DNA of 28,612 nucleotides from Helicobacteraceae bacterium (GTDB lineage Bacteria; Campylobacterota; Campylobacteria; Campylobacterales; SZUA-545), in the NCBI GenBank assembly GCA_031273735.1, contig JAISRI010000046.1:1-28612 (forward strand), in the 5' to 3' direction. The position numbers and the translations under genes were made by a program. The notes beneath the pieces were generated by a model that saw only the letters and a list, made by a program, of their open reading frames with translations, made no database searches and was not told where the DNA came from. Shown piece after piece: positions 14,012 through 20,863 of this stretch. Within the stretch, counting starts at the first letter, position 1; every line of letters begins with the position of its first letter.

Positions 14012-14547
14012 ATGAAAAGAAAAATCGCGGCGGTTTTGGCGGCGGCGTTCTTAACGGCTATAAGCGCGGCGGGAAACAATGGCGAGACTATATCCTCCGG
14101 CGGCGTTTCGCCCGATAGCGCCGATTTTGACAAGTTTATAGAGGCGACGCTTGAAAGCGGCGGTAGCTCTATAGCGCTATTCTCGACGCGGAGTCTCAGG
14201 AGAGTTGGGCAGAGCTAATGGGTTACTTTATGACGCGCGACGTTGAAACCGTAACGGAGATACCTCTGCCGCTTAATATCAAATACTACGGCTTGGCAAA
14301 AGAGGATAGAGAAGCGACCGAGTTTGTAATAACTCCGAAAAAATCGGGCGTCGTTACCATTTTGCGCGACGGCAAACGTAGCTTCGTCCCAAATCTAAAG
14401 GTCGAAGGCGAAGGCGAACAAGAGGCTGTTGGCGGTTCTACTTATAGGCTTCGTTTTGCGGCGCAAGCGGGGCACTCGTATCGCGTTACTTTGAACAAGC
14501 CCTATTACTCCAAAGGCTTGTATAGCGTTTCGGCTAGCGTAAATTAG
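14012..14547 (+). pseudogene. Secreted protein gene split by a frameshift
   Basis: The first part starts at ATG 14012 with AAAGGAAA 7 nt upstream. It encodes a signal peptide (KRKIAAVLAAAFLTAISAA) and stops after 68 codons at 14218. The second frame is open from 14167, after a TAG at 14164-14166, to TAA at 14547. It reads SAILDAESQESWAELMGYF before its first ATG at 14218, which looks like genuine coding sequence. The last 15 or so residues of the first frame do not. A single missing base between about 14167 and 14216 would join both into a secreted protein of about 178 aa. Its C-terminal half resembles a small beta-sandwich of the kind seen in pre-peptidase C-terminal domains. Alternatives are a sequencing error, or two coupled genes through the TAATG overlap. 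The family is not recognised. Confidence 0.6.
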
Positions 14548-14580
14548 CGCGAATGCAACACCTCTATAAATAAAGGCGCG

Positions 14581-15261
14581 ATGTTGGCTAAAAAGCAAAA
14601 GCGGCGCTTTTTTTGGCGACGCGCTTGGTTTAAGAGGTTTATTCGCGGCGCGGGGCTAAAGATTTTGCCATTTTTGGGCTACCTGTTTACAAAACTGATC
14701 TATCTGACCAACCGTAAGCGCTTTATAGGGCTTGAGGAGATCGCTCCGGATAAGCCTGTGATCGTCGCTTTTTGGCACGAACATATCTTGATGGCGACTT
14801 TTCACTGGAAAAAACTGCGCAAAGGCAAGAAAAACGCCAAAGTCTCCGCTATGGTCAGCGATCACCGCGATGGCGAATATATCGCTAGGATCGTTTCGTT
14901 TTTGGGAATCGATACGGTGCGCGGCAGTAGCGCAAGGGGCGGCGTAAAAGCGCTAATCGCCGCGTTAAAAGAGTTAAAATTGGGCAACGACGTCGCCTTT
15001 ACGCCCGACGGGCCTAGAGGTCCGAGGCACAGCGTCGCCGACGGGATTATTTTGGCGGCGAAAAAGAGCGGGGCGGCTATACTACCAATGCGCTACGAGG
15101 CAAGCCGATTTTGGCGCTTAAAAAGCTGGGATCGGTTTATCATTCCAAAGCCGTTTGGCGTCATTACCTTTATCGCCAGCAAGCTAATAGAGGTGAAAGG
15201 AGAGCCGACCGATGTCGCAAGAGAACGAATCAAAGCGGCGCTTCAAAACGTTAAAACTTAA
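14581..15261 (+). CDS. lpxJ: DUF374 lysophospholipid-type acyltransferase, LpxJ-like lipid A late acyltransferase
   Basis: This 226-aa membrane-associated acyltransferase has a basic N-terminus and a hydrophobic stretch at about 24-45. The DUF374 hallmarks are FWHEHIL (H66 as probable catalytic base), SDHRDGEYIARI, VRGSSARGG, TPDGPRGP (141-148) and LKSWDRFIIPKPFG. In Campylobacterota the DUF374 enzyme LpxJ adds a secondary acyl chain to lipid A at the inner membrane, replacing the usual late acyltransferase. That makes LpxJ the best assignment here, though other DUF374 roles cannot be excluded. The ATG is preceded by AAAGGCG. Its 3' end overlaps the next gene by 50 nt, and it starts the overlapped run that continues to the pilN/pilO-like genes. 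Confidence 0.72.
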   Translation: MLAKKQKRRFFWRRAWFKRFIRGAGLKILPFLGYLFTKLIYLTNRKRFIGLEEIAPDKPVIVAFWHEHILMATFHWKKLRKGKKNAKVSAMVSDHRDGEYIARIVSFLGIDTVRGSSARGGVKALIAALKELKLGNDVAFTPDGPRGPRHSVADGIILAAKKSGAAILPMRYEASRFWRLKSWDRFIIPKPFGVITFIASKLIEVKGEPTDVARERIKAALQNVKT

Positions 15262-15721
15262 CCTTGCCGCGATCGGCGCGGCGTGTTTTGTCGCGCTTTG
15301 CCTGTTTTGCTACTACCTTTTTAGCCCCTCTCACGCAGCGGCGCGGGAGGCGAGAGCGCTTTACGATCGCGGGCAGTTTGACGAGGCTTTAGAAAAGGCG
15401 AACGCGGTTTACGCGCAAAATCCATATAACGTGCTTGCCTATTCGGTCGTGGAGCAGTCCAAAAAAGCCGTTCGCTGGCGGAAGTTTATAAGCGACTGCG
15501 AAGGCTATTCGCGGCGCGTTCGCCTGATCGAGGCGCAAAAAGAGATCGATCCAGCCGATATGATTCTTATGAGAATGATGTTAGAAACGGCGTTTCATGA
15601 TTACGAAAGGCTTGGCGAAGCAAGCGTAATGTGGGATCAAAATCTTGTCAAGGAAGCAGATGAGTATTACCAAGAGTTCGCGGCAATTTACAAAAAGCTC
15701 TTTAACGGCGCTGATCGGTAA
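15212..15721 (+). CDS. Membrane-anchored hypothetical protein with TPR-like segment
   Basis: This 169-aa protein has one transmembrane anchor at about residues 17-38 preceded by a basic cytoplasmic tail, so the bulk lies in the periplasm. Residues 44-75 (EARALYDRGQFDEALEKANAVYAQNPYN) look like a tetratricopeptide repeat, and the remainder is helical. AAAGGAG stands 9 nt before the ATG at 15212 and supports this start despite the 50-nt overlap with the acyltransferase gene. It overlaps the recombinase gene by 62 nt at its 3' end. No named family is recognised. A similar small membrane protein is often found beside lpxJ in this phylum, but I cannot verify this here. Confidence 0.68.
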   Translation: MSQENESKRRFKTLKLNLAAIGAACFVALCLFCYYLFSPSHAAAREARALYDRGQFDEALEKANAVYAQNPYNVLAYSVVEQSKKAVRWRKFISDCEGYSRRVRLIEAQKEIDPADMILMRMMLETAFHDYERLGEASVMWDQNLVKEADEYYQEFAAIYKKLFNGADR

Positions 15722-16523
15722 GTTTTTGGACTATCTGCAAAAAAATCGCGGGCGCGGCGCTTTGACGATCAAGGTTTATAAAGCGGCGTTAAAAGCGGCG
15801 TTAAATGTCGCGATCGTCGATGAAAAATTAAAGACGATCGACTTTATGCCCTACCGCGAAACGATCGAAAATCAGGCGCCAAAGACGATCGCCAAAAACC
15901 TAAGCGCGGTTAGATCGTTTTTAAGCTACCTTGAAACGATGGGCTGGCGTTTTCACGTCTATGCGCTTGAATCCGTGAAAGTTCCAAAAAATCTGCCAAA
16001 ACCCGCTACGCATAAACAGATTATGGAGGCGCTGGACGCGACTAGCGGCGAAAACGCGATCTTAATCGAGCTACTCTACGGGCTGGGTTTAAGGATCGCT
16101 GAAGCGGCGAGTTTGCGCGTGGAAAATATCGGCGCGAACTTCCTGCGCGTTACGGGCAAAGGAAACAAAACCCGCGAGATTCCAATCTTTGATTCGCTTA
16201 AAGATAAAATCGATCGCTACTTGGCGCAAAAAGCGCCCGTCCGCTTTTTTTTCGAGGAAAAAGGCGAGCCGTTAAGCGATAATCAATTAAGATACAAGGT
16301 TGCTAGGTCGTTTAAGGAGATTGGTCTGAAGATCGCGCCGCATCAATTACGCCACTCTTTCGCAACCGAAATGCTAAACGCAGGAGCTAGGATCGCCGAC
16401 GTGAGCGAGATTTTGGGACATTCGCAGCTTGCGACGACCGAAATATACACAAAACTTTCGACCTCCACGAAGTTAAAAAGCTATATCTCGGCTCACCCGC
16501 TTTGTAAGGAAATTGGACGGTGA
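15660..16523 (+). CDS. Xer-type tyrosine recombinase
   Basis: This 287-aa protein has an N-terminal SAM-like DNA-binding domain (about 15-100) and a catalytic domain with the complete set R145 (GLGLRIAEA), K167 (GKGNKTR), H228-x-x-R231 (HQLRHSFAT), H254 (LGHSQ) and the nucleophile Y263 (EIYTKL). It would cut and rejoin DNA at a specific site through a 3'-phosphotyrosine. The start chosen is ATG 15660, with AAGGA 5 nt upstream. It is closer in length to XerC/XerD (about 300 aa) than to XerH of Helicobacter and Campylobacter (about 355-360 aa), the usual sole dimer-resolution recombinase of this phylum. No phage or integron features are nearby. No dif-like site was recognised by eye. The operon position argues for a resident, not mobile, enzyme. 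Confidence 0.87.
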   Translation: MSITKSSRQFTKSSLTALIGKFLDYLQKNRGRGALTIKVYKAALKAALNVAIVDEKLKTIDFMPYRETIENQAPKTIAKNLSAVRSFLSYLETMGWRFHVYALESVKVPKNLPKPATHKQIMEALDATSGENAILIELLYGLGLRIAEAASLRVENIGANFLRVTGKGNKTREIPIFDSLKDKIDRYLAQKAPVRFFFEEKGEPLSDNQLRYKVARSFKEIGLKIAPHQLRHSFATEMLNAGARIADVSEILGHSQLATTEIYTKLSTSTKLKSYISAHPLCKEIGR

Positions 16524-17596
16524 AGGGCGGATTTTTTCAGGCGGCGTTATATTCTCTTTTGCGGATCGCTTTTGTAGGCGTAAGTTTAAATGGAAAAAAG
16601 GCGAATTTAACGATTCGCGTATATCAAAATAAACGGCTAATCAAAGAGGAAAAACTCGAATTTGAAGCGCCAAACGGCGCTCCAAGCGCTATGATGTTCG
16701 AATATCTACAAAAGCTGGAAAAACGCAACGCTTACGTCTATATCGCTACGATTTTAGCAAGTATCAATCAGGGCGCTCTCCCAAGTTGCGATTCGGATTT
16801 TTTTCATAAAATGCGCATAGATACCGATAATATTTTAACCGTAAATATCGATAATAGATGGTCGATCTACGCAAGCGTTTTCGACGTGGAAGAGATACAA
16901 AGAAAATATATATCCATAGACGGGATCGACTATATTTTTCCCACCGAAGCGCTGATCGATTTTGCAAGACGGCGTATGAAGATTTCGATCGACAGACGCG
17001 GCGCGTTCGCGTTTTTACTTTATGGCAAAGCTAGCGCTACGCTGGCGATCTATCAAGACGATCTGCTCGTTTATAGTTCGCATATTATTTTTGACGACGA
17101 CGATAGCGCCGAAACAAATCCTCAAAACGACATATCCGATATTTTTGACGACGCTTTAACTTCGGACGCGATCGGCGACGAAGCCGCGCAAGCCGACGCG
17201 ATCAGCGACGATTTTAATACGATCGAAGATTTAGACGCATATATGGATTCTATGACCTCGAGCGATTCGTCCGATCTAAATAACGCGATCCTGCCCCAGA
17301 TCGACGAAAACCCGTTAAACGCGCCAGAATTGGATTTCAACGAAGATATTCAGCAGTCGAATATCCGACGGGATATGCTACTGTTTAATTTTCTAAAAAA
17401 CTCGTTTAACGTCTTTTATAAAAACGAAAACTACGACAGCGATTTTATAAATCATACCGCGATCTTGGAGGCGCGCGAGGGCGCAAAAAGCGCGGCGGAG
17501 TTTCTTAGAAAAGAGCTATGTATAGACGCGACGATCTATCCTATCGACGTTGGCGCTACGATATGCGATATGGCTTACGAAGAGGCTAAATCGTGA
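16520..17596 (+). CDS. Hypothetical protein upstream of pilN/pilO-like genes (pilM position)
   Basis: This 358-aa cytoplasmic protein starts at GTG 16520 and overlaps the recombinase stop by 4 nt (GTGA). Residues 1-190 look folded, with beta-strand-rich stretches (ANLTIRVYQNKRLIKEEKLEF, IYIFPTE). A very acidic low-complexity linker with many D, S and A occupies about 193-275. A C-terminal helical part follows. In type IV pilus and competence loci the gene before pilN and pilO encodes PilM, an actin-like cytoplasmic protein that binds the PilN tail. Position suggests an equivalent role, but I see no clear actin-like ATP motifs, so the assignment is by context only. Confidence 0.55.
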   Translation: MKGGFFQAALYSLLRIAFVGVSLNGKKANLTIRVYQNKRLIKEEKLEFEAPNGAPSAMMFEYLQKLEKRNAYVYIATILASINQGALPSCDSDFFHKMRIDTDNILTVNIDNRWSIYASVFDVEEIQRKYISIDGIDYIFPTEALIDFARRRMKISIDRRGAFAFLLYGKASATLAIYQDDLLVYSSHIIFDDDDSAETNPQNDISDIFDDALTSDAIGDEAAQADAISDDFNTIEDLDAYMDSMTSSDSSDLNNAILPQIDENPLNAPELDFNEDIQQSNIRRDMLLFNFLKNSFNVFYKNENYDSDFINHTAILEAREGAKSAAEFLRKELCIDATIYPIDVGATICDMAYEEAKS

Positions 17597-18120
17597 AATA
17601 TTCGTTGATCAAAGCGCGGCAGAAACGATTATTAGATAGCGATACCAAGCTATGGATCGCCTTTTTTTTATCCATTATTCTCCTATTTGGCGCGATTAAA
17701 ATTGCGCTGATTCTTTTGATCGCCACGCAAGAGGTCAGAATGGCGTCTTTGCGCAACGCGCGCGTTCAATACGAAACGCAGATCGAAGAGGCGGAAAGAA
17801 AGGCGCAATTAACCGTTCAAGACATAGAGATCGCCCCAAGAACTATCGCCAAAAACAAGGTGATCAAAGACAGCTTAACCAACCTTTTAGATCTCGTCCC
17901 AGATCAGATATATATTACCGAACTAGACGCTTCCGCTTCGACCTTAAAAATTAAAGGCTATACGCCGAGCAAAGAGGTTTATAACTATCTTCTAAAACCT
18001 CCGCTTGAATCGATTTTTGTTAAAACCGCCGTTTCTTTTATACCTACGGGCAAAGGCGGTTTTGCCTTCGATAGTTTAAGCGTTATGGACGAACGAGAAA
18101 GATTATTTTATGATAAATAG
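17593..18120 (+). CDS. PilN-like inner-membrane assembly protein
   Basis: This 175-aa protein has a short basic cytoplasmic tail, one transmembrane helix (about 20-44), a coiled coil (about 45-80) and a small periplasmic domain. That domain carries LLDLVPDQIYITELDASASTLKIKGYTPSKEVYNYLLKPPLES, the ferredoxin-like pattern of PilN/GspL-type proteins of type IV pili and type II secretion. Such proteins join the cytoplasmic motor to the secretin and the pseudopilus, and in Campylobacterota the pathway serves DNA uptake. The start is GTG 17593, in a GTGA overlap with the previous gene. Its 3' end overlaps the PilO-like gene by 11 nt. Confidence 0.7.
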   Translation: MKYSLIKARQKRLLDSDTKLWIAFFLSIILLFGAIKIALILLIATQEVRMASLRNARVQYETQIEEAERKAQLTVQDIEIAPRTIAKNKVIKDSLTNLLDLVPDQIYITELDASASTLKIKGYTPSKEVYNYLLKPPLESIFVKTAVSFIPTGKGGFAFDSLSVMDERERLFYDK

Positions 18121-18655
18121 TAAACCGCGCGATATAGATATTACAAAGGCGACGATTTTCGTTTTGGCGATATTTTTTGTCTCTTTGGCGCTGATCTATT
18201 TTACTTTTATCCCCGATATGCGCCGATTAAAACTTGCCGTGATGGGCAAAGATCGCGCCGATATAACTTTGCGTCAAACGCAAACGGAGCTGGAACTACG
18301 GCGCTCGAACCTTATCAATATGATCGAAAACCGCAACGAGGATTTAGCGGTTCTTAAAAACGAATTTACGATCGAGAGATTTTATCAAGACGCGACGCGC
18401 TTTTTTTCAAAATCAGATTTTGCGACAATCAAGATCGATCCCTTGTCTTCAACGCGACTATCAAGGATAATTATCGACGAATACAACGTTAGCGTCGCCT
18501 TAAAAGAACCGACCGATTTTTACGATTTTGTCGAGTTTATAAACAACTACAAAAACGCGGTAGAAATATCGCTTCCGATCTCGGTTAAAGCCGATTCCGA
18601 TTATCGACTTAATTGGAGCTTTGGCATTAAGGTATATCGATCGAATCAGGAGTGA
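18110..18655 (+). CDS. PilO-like inner-membrane assembly protein
   Basis: This 181-aa protein has one transmembrane helix at about residues 13-33, a following coiled coil (about 38-85) and a small periplasmic domain ending in a beta strand (YRLNWSFGIKVYRS). This topology and the order after a PilN-like gene fit PilO/GspM, which forms heterodimers with PilN across the inner membrane. Sequence similarity within this family is weak, so the call depends on topology and neighbourhood. No pilus, ATPase or secretin gene follows, because the next genes run in the opposite direction. The rest of the machine must lie elsewhere. Its 3' end overlaps tilS on the other strand by 29 nt. Confidence 0.6.
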   Translation: MINSKPRDIDITKATIFVLAIFFVSLALIYFTFIPDMRRLKLAVMGKDRADITLRQTQTELELRRSNLINMIENRNEDLAVLKNEFTIERFYQDATRFFSKSDFATIKIDPLSSTRLSRIIIDEYNVSVALKEPTDFYDFVEFINNYKNAVEISLPISVKADSDYRLNWSFGIKVYRSNQE

Positions 18656-19613
18656 TTTTCGCGTTAAAAATATAGGCGCGGATTTTAACGGGGATTTTTA
18701 GTTTTCTACACTCTTCCCTAAACTTTTTCGGCGTTATCGCCCTTTCAAACGGAGCTATCCAAATCGCCTTATCGGTAAAGCAAACCGCAATCTTTCTAGC
18801 GGCGATAAAATCTTCGCCTTTTTCAATTTTAGCGCGTTCGTTTTTCGTCGTTAAGCGCCCAAGTTTTTTGATCGCTATATCGACTTGGTGAGCCGCGTCG
18901 ATCGCGTTTTTATCGACGAGCGTTAATTTGCTAAAGCTCTTTGTCGCGTCGCTTGTCTCAAATCTTTTACGATCGTTTTGAAGCGCGTTAAAAGTTAGCT
19001 TAATTCCCGCTTTGTATTCCGCTAATAGTCGATCGGTAAAATCGGCGCGAAAACGGTTGCGCAAAAAACGGCGATCGTCGTTGCTCTCGTCGTAAAAAGC
19101 TACGATCCCGCGATCGTTTAGGTAGTTTTGCAACTCCTCTTTGCTAGTTTTTAGAAGCGGACGAATCAATTTATAGTTTTCGCGCCGTTCGACATAGCGC
19201 ATTCCGTTCAACTCGAAAAAACCCGCTCCTTTACAAAACTGCATCAAAAACCACTCTGCCCAATCGTTTAATTGGTGCGCGGTTAATAGCGCGTCGTAAC
19301 TATGATCTTTGATGATCTTTTCAAAAAAATCGTATCTTATTTTTCTTGCGTTCGCTTCAAAATTTTTTTGATCTATCTTAGCCTCTTTAATAAAAAGTTT
19401 TTTATGATATTTTTCGCATAGCTCTTTAGCGTATATAACCTCTTTATCGCTGTTTTTTCTCGTATGATAATTAACGATCGCGCAGTCAAAATCGATCGCG
19501 CAATCTATAAGAATATAAAAAAGCGCGGTAGAATCGATTCCCGCCGAAAAAGCTAAAAGATTTTTGCCTTTTTTTAGCTCCTCTAAAGGCTCGTCCGCGA
19601 TCAGGTTTTCCAT
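18627..19613 (-). CDS. tilS: tRNA(Ile)-lysidine synthase
   Basis: TilS attaches lysine to C34 of the CAU-anticodon tRNA-Ile, using ATP, so that it reads AUA as isoleucine. The N-type PP-loop is at residues 22-30, FSAGIDSTA. The second Gly of the usual SGGxDS is Ala here, a mild change. Further landmarks are NYHTRK, EANARKIRYDFFEKI, LLTAHQLNDWAEWFLM and IRPLLKTSKEEL, all standard for the family. At 328 aa it is a short form without the full C-terminal domain of the E. coli enzyme, as is usual in this phylum. The start overlaps the end of the upstream hypothetical gene, so the two are co-transcribed. Confidence 0.9.
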   Translation of the reverse strand: MENLIADEPLEELKKGKNLLAFSAGIDSTALFYILIDCAIDFDCAIVNYHTRKNSDKEVIYAKELCEKYHKKLFIKEAKIDQKNFEANARKIRYDFFEKIIKDHSYDALLTAHQLNDWAEWFLMQFCKGAGFFELNGMRYVERRENYKLIRPLLKTSKEELQNYLNDRGIVAFYDESNDDRRFLRNRFRADFTDRLLAEYKAGIKLTFNALQNDRKRFETSDATKSFSKLTLVDKNAIDAAHQVDIAIKKLGRLTTKNERAKIEKGEDFIAARKIAVCFTDKAIWIAPFERAITPKKFREECRKLKIPVKIRAYIFNAKITPDSIDIP

Positions 19614-20104
19614 ACTTTGTCATACCAATCGTTTTTGCCGTTAATGGAAAGCTCAAAACCTTCGTCGATATTCAAATATTTAATCTGTTCAAAGGCGTAT
19701 TTGCCGACCTCCGTTAAAGCGGGTTTAAGCTGATTCCAACGTTTGCTAATATCTACGAAACTCTTATGCGTAATCTCTTCATAATCTCTTAATGTATAAT
19801 CGGCGGGATTGCGCATTCTGACCTCTTCGATCGGCTTGAACGATCTTGCCATATCCTCTTCGCCGCTCGCCATATACTTGTCGTAATATTTTTTGATAAA
19901 TTTGTTGTGGTTCTCGACGCATTTAAGCGAATTTTCTTTGTCGTCAAAACCGATAGAGCTTGCCGCCGCCTCCGCGTCAGTCCAGATACTTGCCGTAAAT
20001 ATCTTAAAATTAGGCTCTTCGTTTTTAAGCCTAACGATTGCCCTGTCGATCATATCGATCATCTCTTTTTTATATAGCTCTCCGTCAAAATCTCCCGCTT
20101 TCAT
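19601..20104 (-). CDS. Hypothetical cytoplasmic protein upstream of tilS
   Basis: This is a 167-aa soluble protein without signal peptide. It begins with a helical segment (ELYKKEMIDMIDRAIVRLKNE) and a FKIFTASIWTDAEAAASSIGFD strand-turn. A charged central part follows, then a C-terminal helix bundle (YEEITHKSFVDISKRWNQLKPALTEVGKYAFEQI) and the aromatic end DWYDKVWKT. The layout faintly recalls DUF4303-type proteins, which are uncharacterised, but I would not assign it. AGGAGG precedes the ATG by 5 nt and a TATAAT box lies 24 nt upstream, so this is a real expressed gene. It overlaps tilS by 13 nt. Confidence 0.62.
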   Translation of the reverse strand: MKAGDFDGELYKKEMIDMIDRAIVRLKNEEPNFKIFTASIWTDAEAAASSIGFDDKENSLKCVENHNKFIKKYYDKYMASGEEDMARSFKPIEEVRMRNPADYTLRDYEEITHKSFVDISKRWNQLKPALTEVGKYAFEQIKYLNIDEGFELSINGKNDWYDKVWKT

Positions 20105-20127
20105 TTCAGCCTCCTAAAGCGATTGGA

Positions 20128-20133
20128 ATTATA
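20128..20133 (-). promoter_or_regulatory. -10 box of the hypothetical-tilS transcript
   Basis: A perfect TATAAT on the minus strand stands 23 nt upstream of the ATG at 20104 and just ahead of its AGGAGG ribosome site. It shares the 86-nt divergent gap with the lolA promoter. Confidence 0.6.
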
Positions 20134-20161
20134 CTTTGGTAGCCTTTAGGCAAACTTTGGC

Positions 20162-20167
20162 GATAAT
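20162..20167 (+). promoter_or_regulatory. Candidate -10 box of lolA
   Basis: GATAAT lies 23 nt before the GTG start of lolA, in the divergent gap with the hypothetical-tilS transcript. The match to TATAAT is five of six. Confidence 0.45.
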
Positions 20168-20190
20168 ACGTCAAAAATTAAGGAGGCGGT

Positions 20191-20712
20191 GTGCGGCGCG
20201 TTTTGATCGGATTTTGTTTTATTGTAAACGCTTTAAGAGCGGATACGCCGATAGACTTTAAAACGCTAAAGCAGGATTTTGTCCAGCGAGTTACGAACGA
20301 GTTAAACCAGACGCTAACCTTTGCGGGCGTTGTACGGCTAAAACAGCCCAATTTAGCGCGTTACGACTATGAAAAACCGCTTCAAAAAACGATTACCATT
20401 AGCGGCGATCGGGTTTTGATGTTGGAGCCGGAGCTGGAGCAGGCGACCAAGTTTACAAGCGAAATTGCGCTAAATATCATCGATCTGTGGAAACAAAGCC
20501 GCGCCGTTGGCGAGGGCAAGCGCGAGGCGGTCGTAAAAAATCAAAAGATTTCGTTAGAACACGAAGGCGCGAACATAACAAGGGTTTATTATACCGACGA
20601 TCTCGATAATTTTGTCGAGATTATTTTGAGCGCTCCCAAGCGAAACGAGCCGATCGACGATAGCTTTTTCGCTCCCGCGATCCCCAAAGGGTGGGATATT
20701 ATCTCGCAATAA
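20191..20712 (+). CDS. lolA: Periplasmic lipoprotein carrier LolA
   Basis: LolA ferries lipoproteins from the LolCDE transporter across the periplasm to the outer membrane. The protein is 173 aa with a signal peptide of about 17 residues (RRVLIGFCFIVNALRA). The mature part has FKTLKQDFVQRVTNELNQTLTFAGVVRLKQPNLARYDYEKPLQKTITISGDRV, which matches the LolA pattern in which an early strand FxGxxxxxxPxxxRWxYxxP is followed by a curved beta sheet. The start is GTG at 20191, directly after AAGGAGG. The classical Trp of that motif is Tyr here. The gene stands alone between divergent and downstream genes. Confidence 0.8.
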   Translation: MRRVLIGFCFIVNALRADTPIDFKTLKQDFVQRVTNELNQTLTFAGVVRLKQPNLARYDYEKPLQKTITISGDRVLMLEPELEQATKFTSEIALNIIDLWKQSRAVGEGKREAVVKNQKISLEHEGANITRVYYTDDLDNFVEIILSAPKRNEPIDDSFFAPAIPKGWDIISQ

Positions 20713-20760
20713 ACGGGTTTAGCGGGATCGCTAGCTCTTTTGGGCGTTTTGAAGGCTACG

Positions 20761-20789
20761 TTTGGCGCTCTTATAAAGCGAGCGCTAAA
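20761..20789. other. Stable hairpin between lolA and htpG
   Basis: TTTGGCGCTC (20761-20770) pairs with GAGCGCTAAA (20780-20789) over 10 bp with one G-U pair and a 9-nt loop. There is no T-tract on the plus strand. It may end lolA transcription weakly, or lie upstream of the htpG promoter as a regulatory structure. Confidence 0.4.
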
Positions 20790-20829
20790 GCTATCAGCAA
20801 ACTTTAGTCCATTCTTATCAAGTTTGCGC

Positions 20830-20835
20830 TATAAT
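20830..20835 (+). promoter_or_regulatory. -10 box of htpG
   Basis: A perfect TATAAT is 28 nt upstream of the htpG ATG, followed by an AAAAAGGGG ribosome site. The preceding sequence has no strong -35. No inverted repeat of the CIRCE type is visible, so HrcA control is not indicated. Confidence 0.62.
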
Positions 20836-20863
20836 TCGCTAAAATTTTCAAAAAGGGGCAAAA

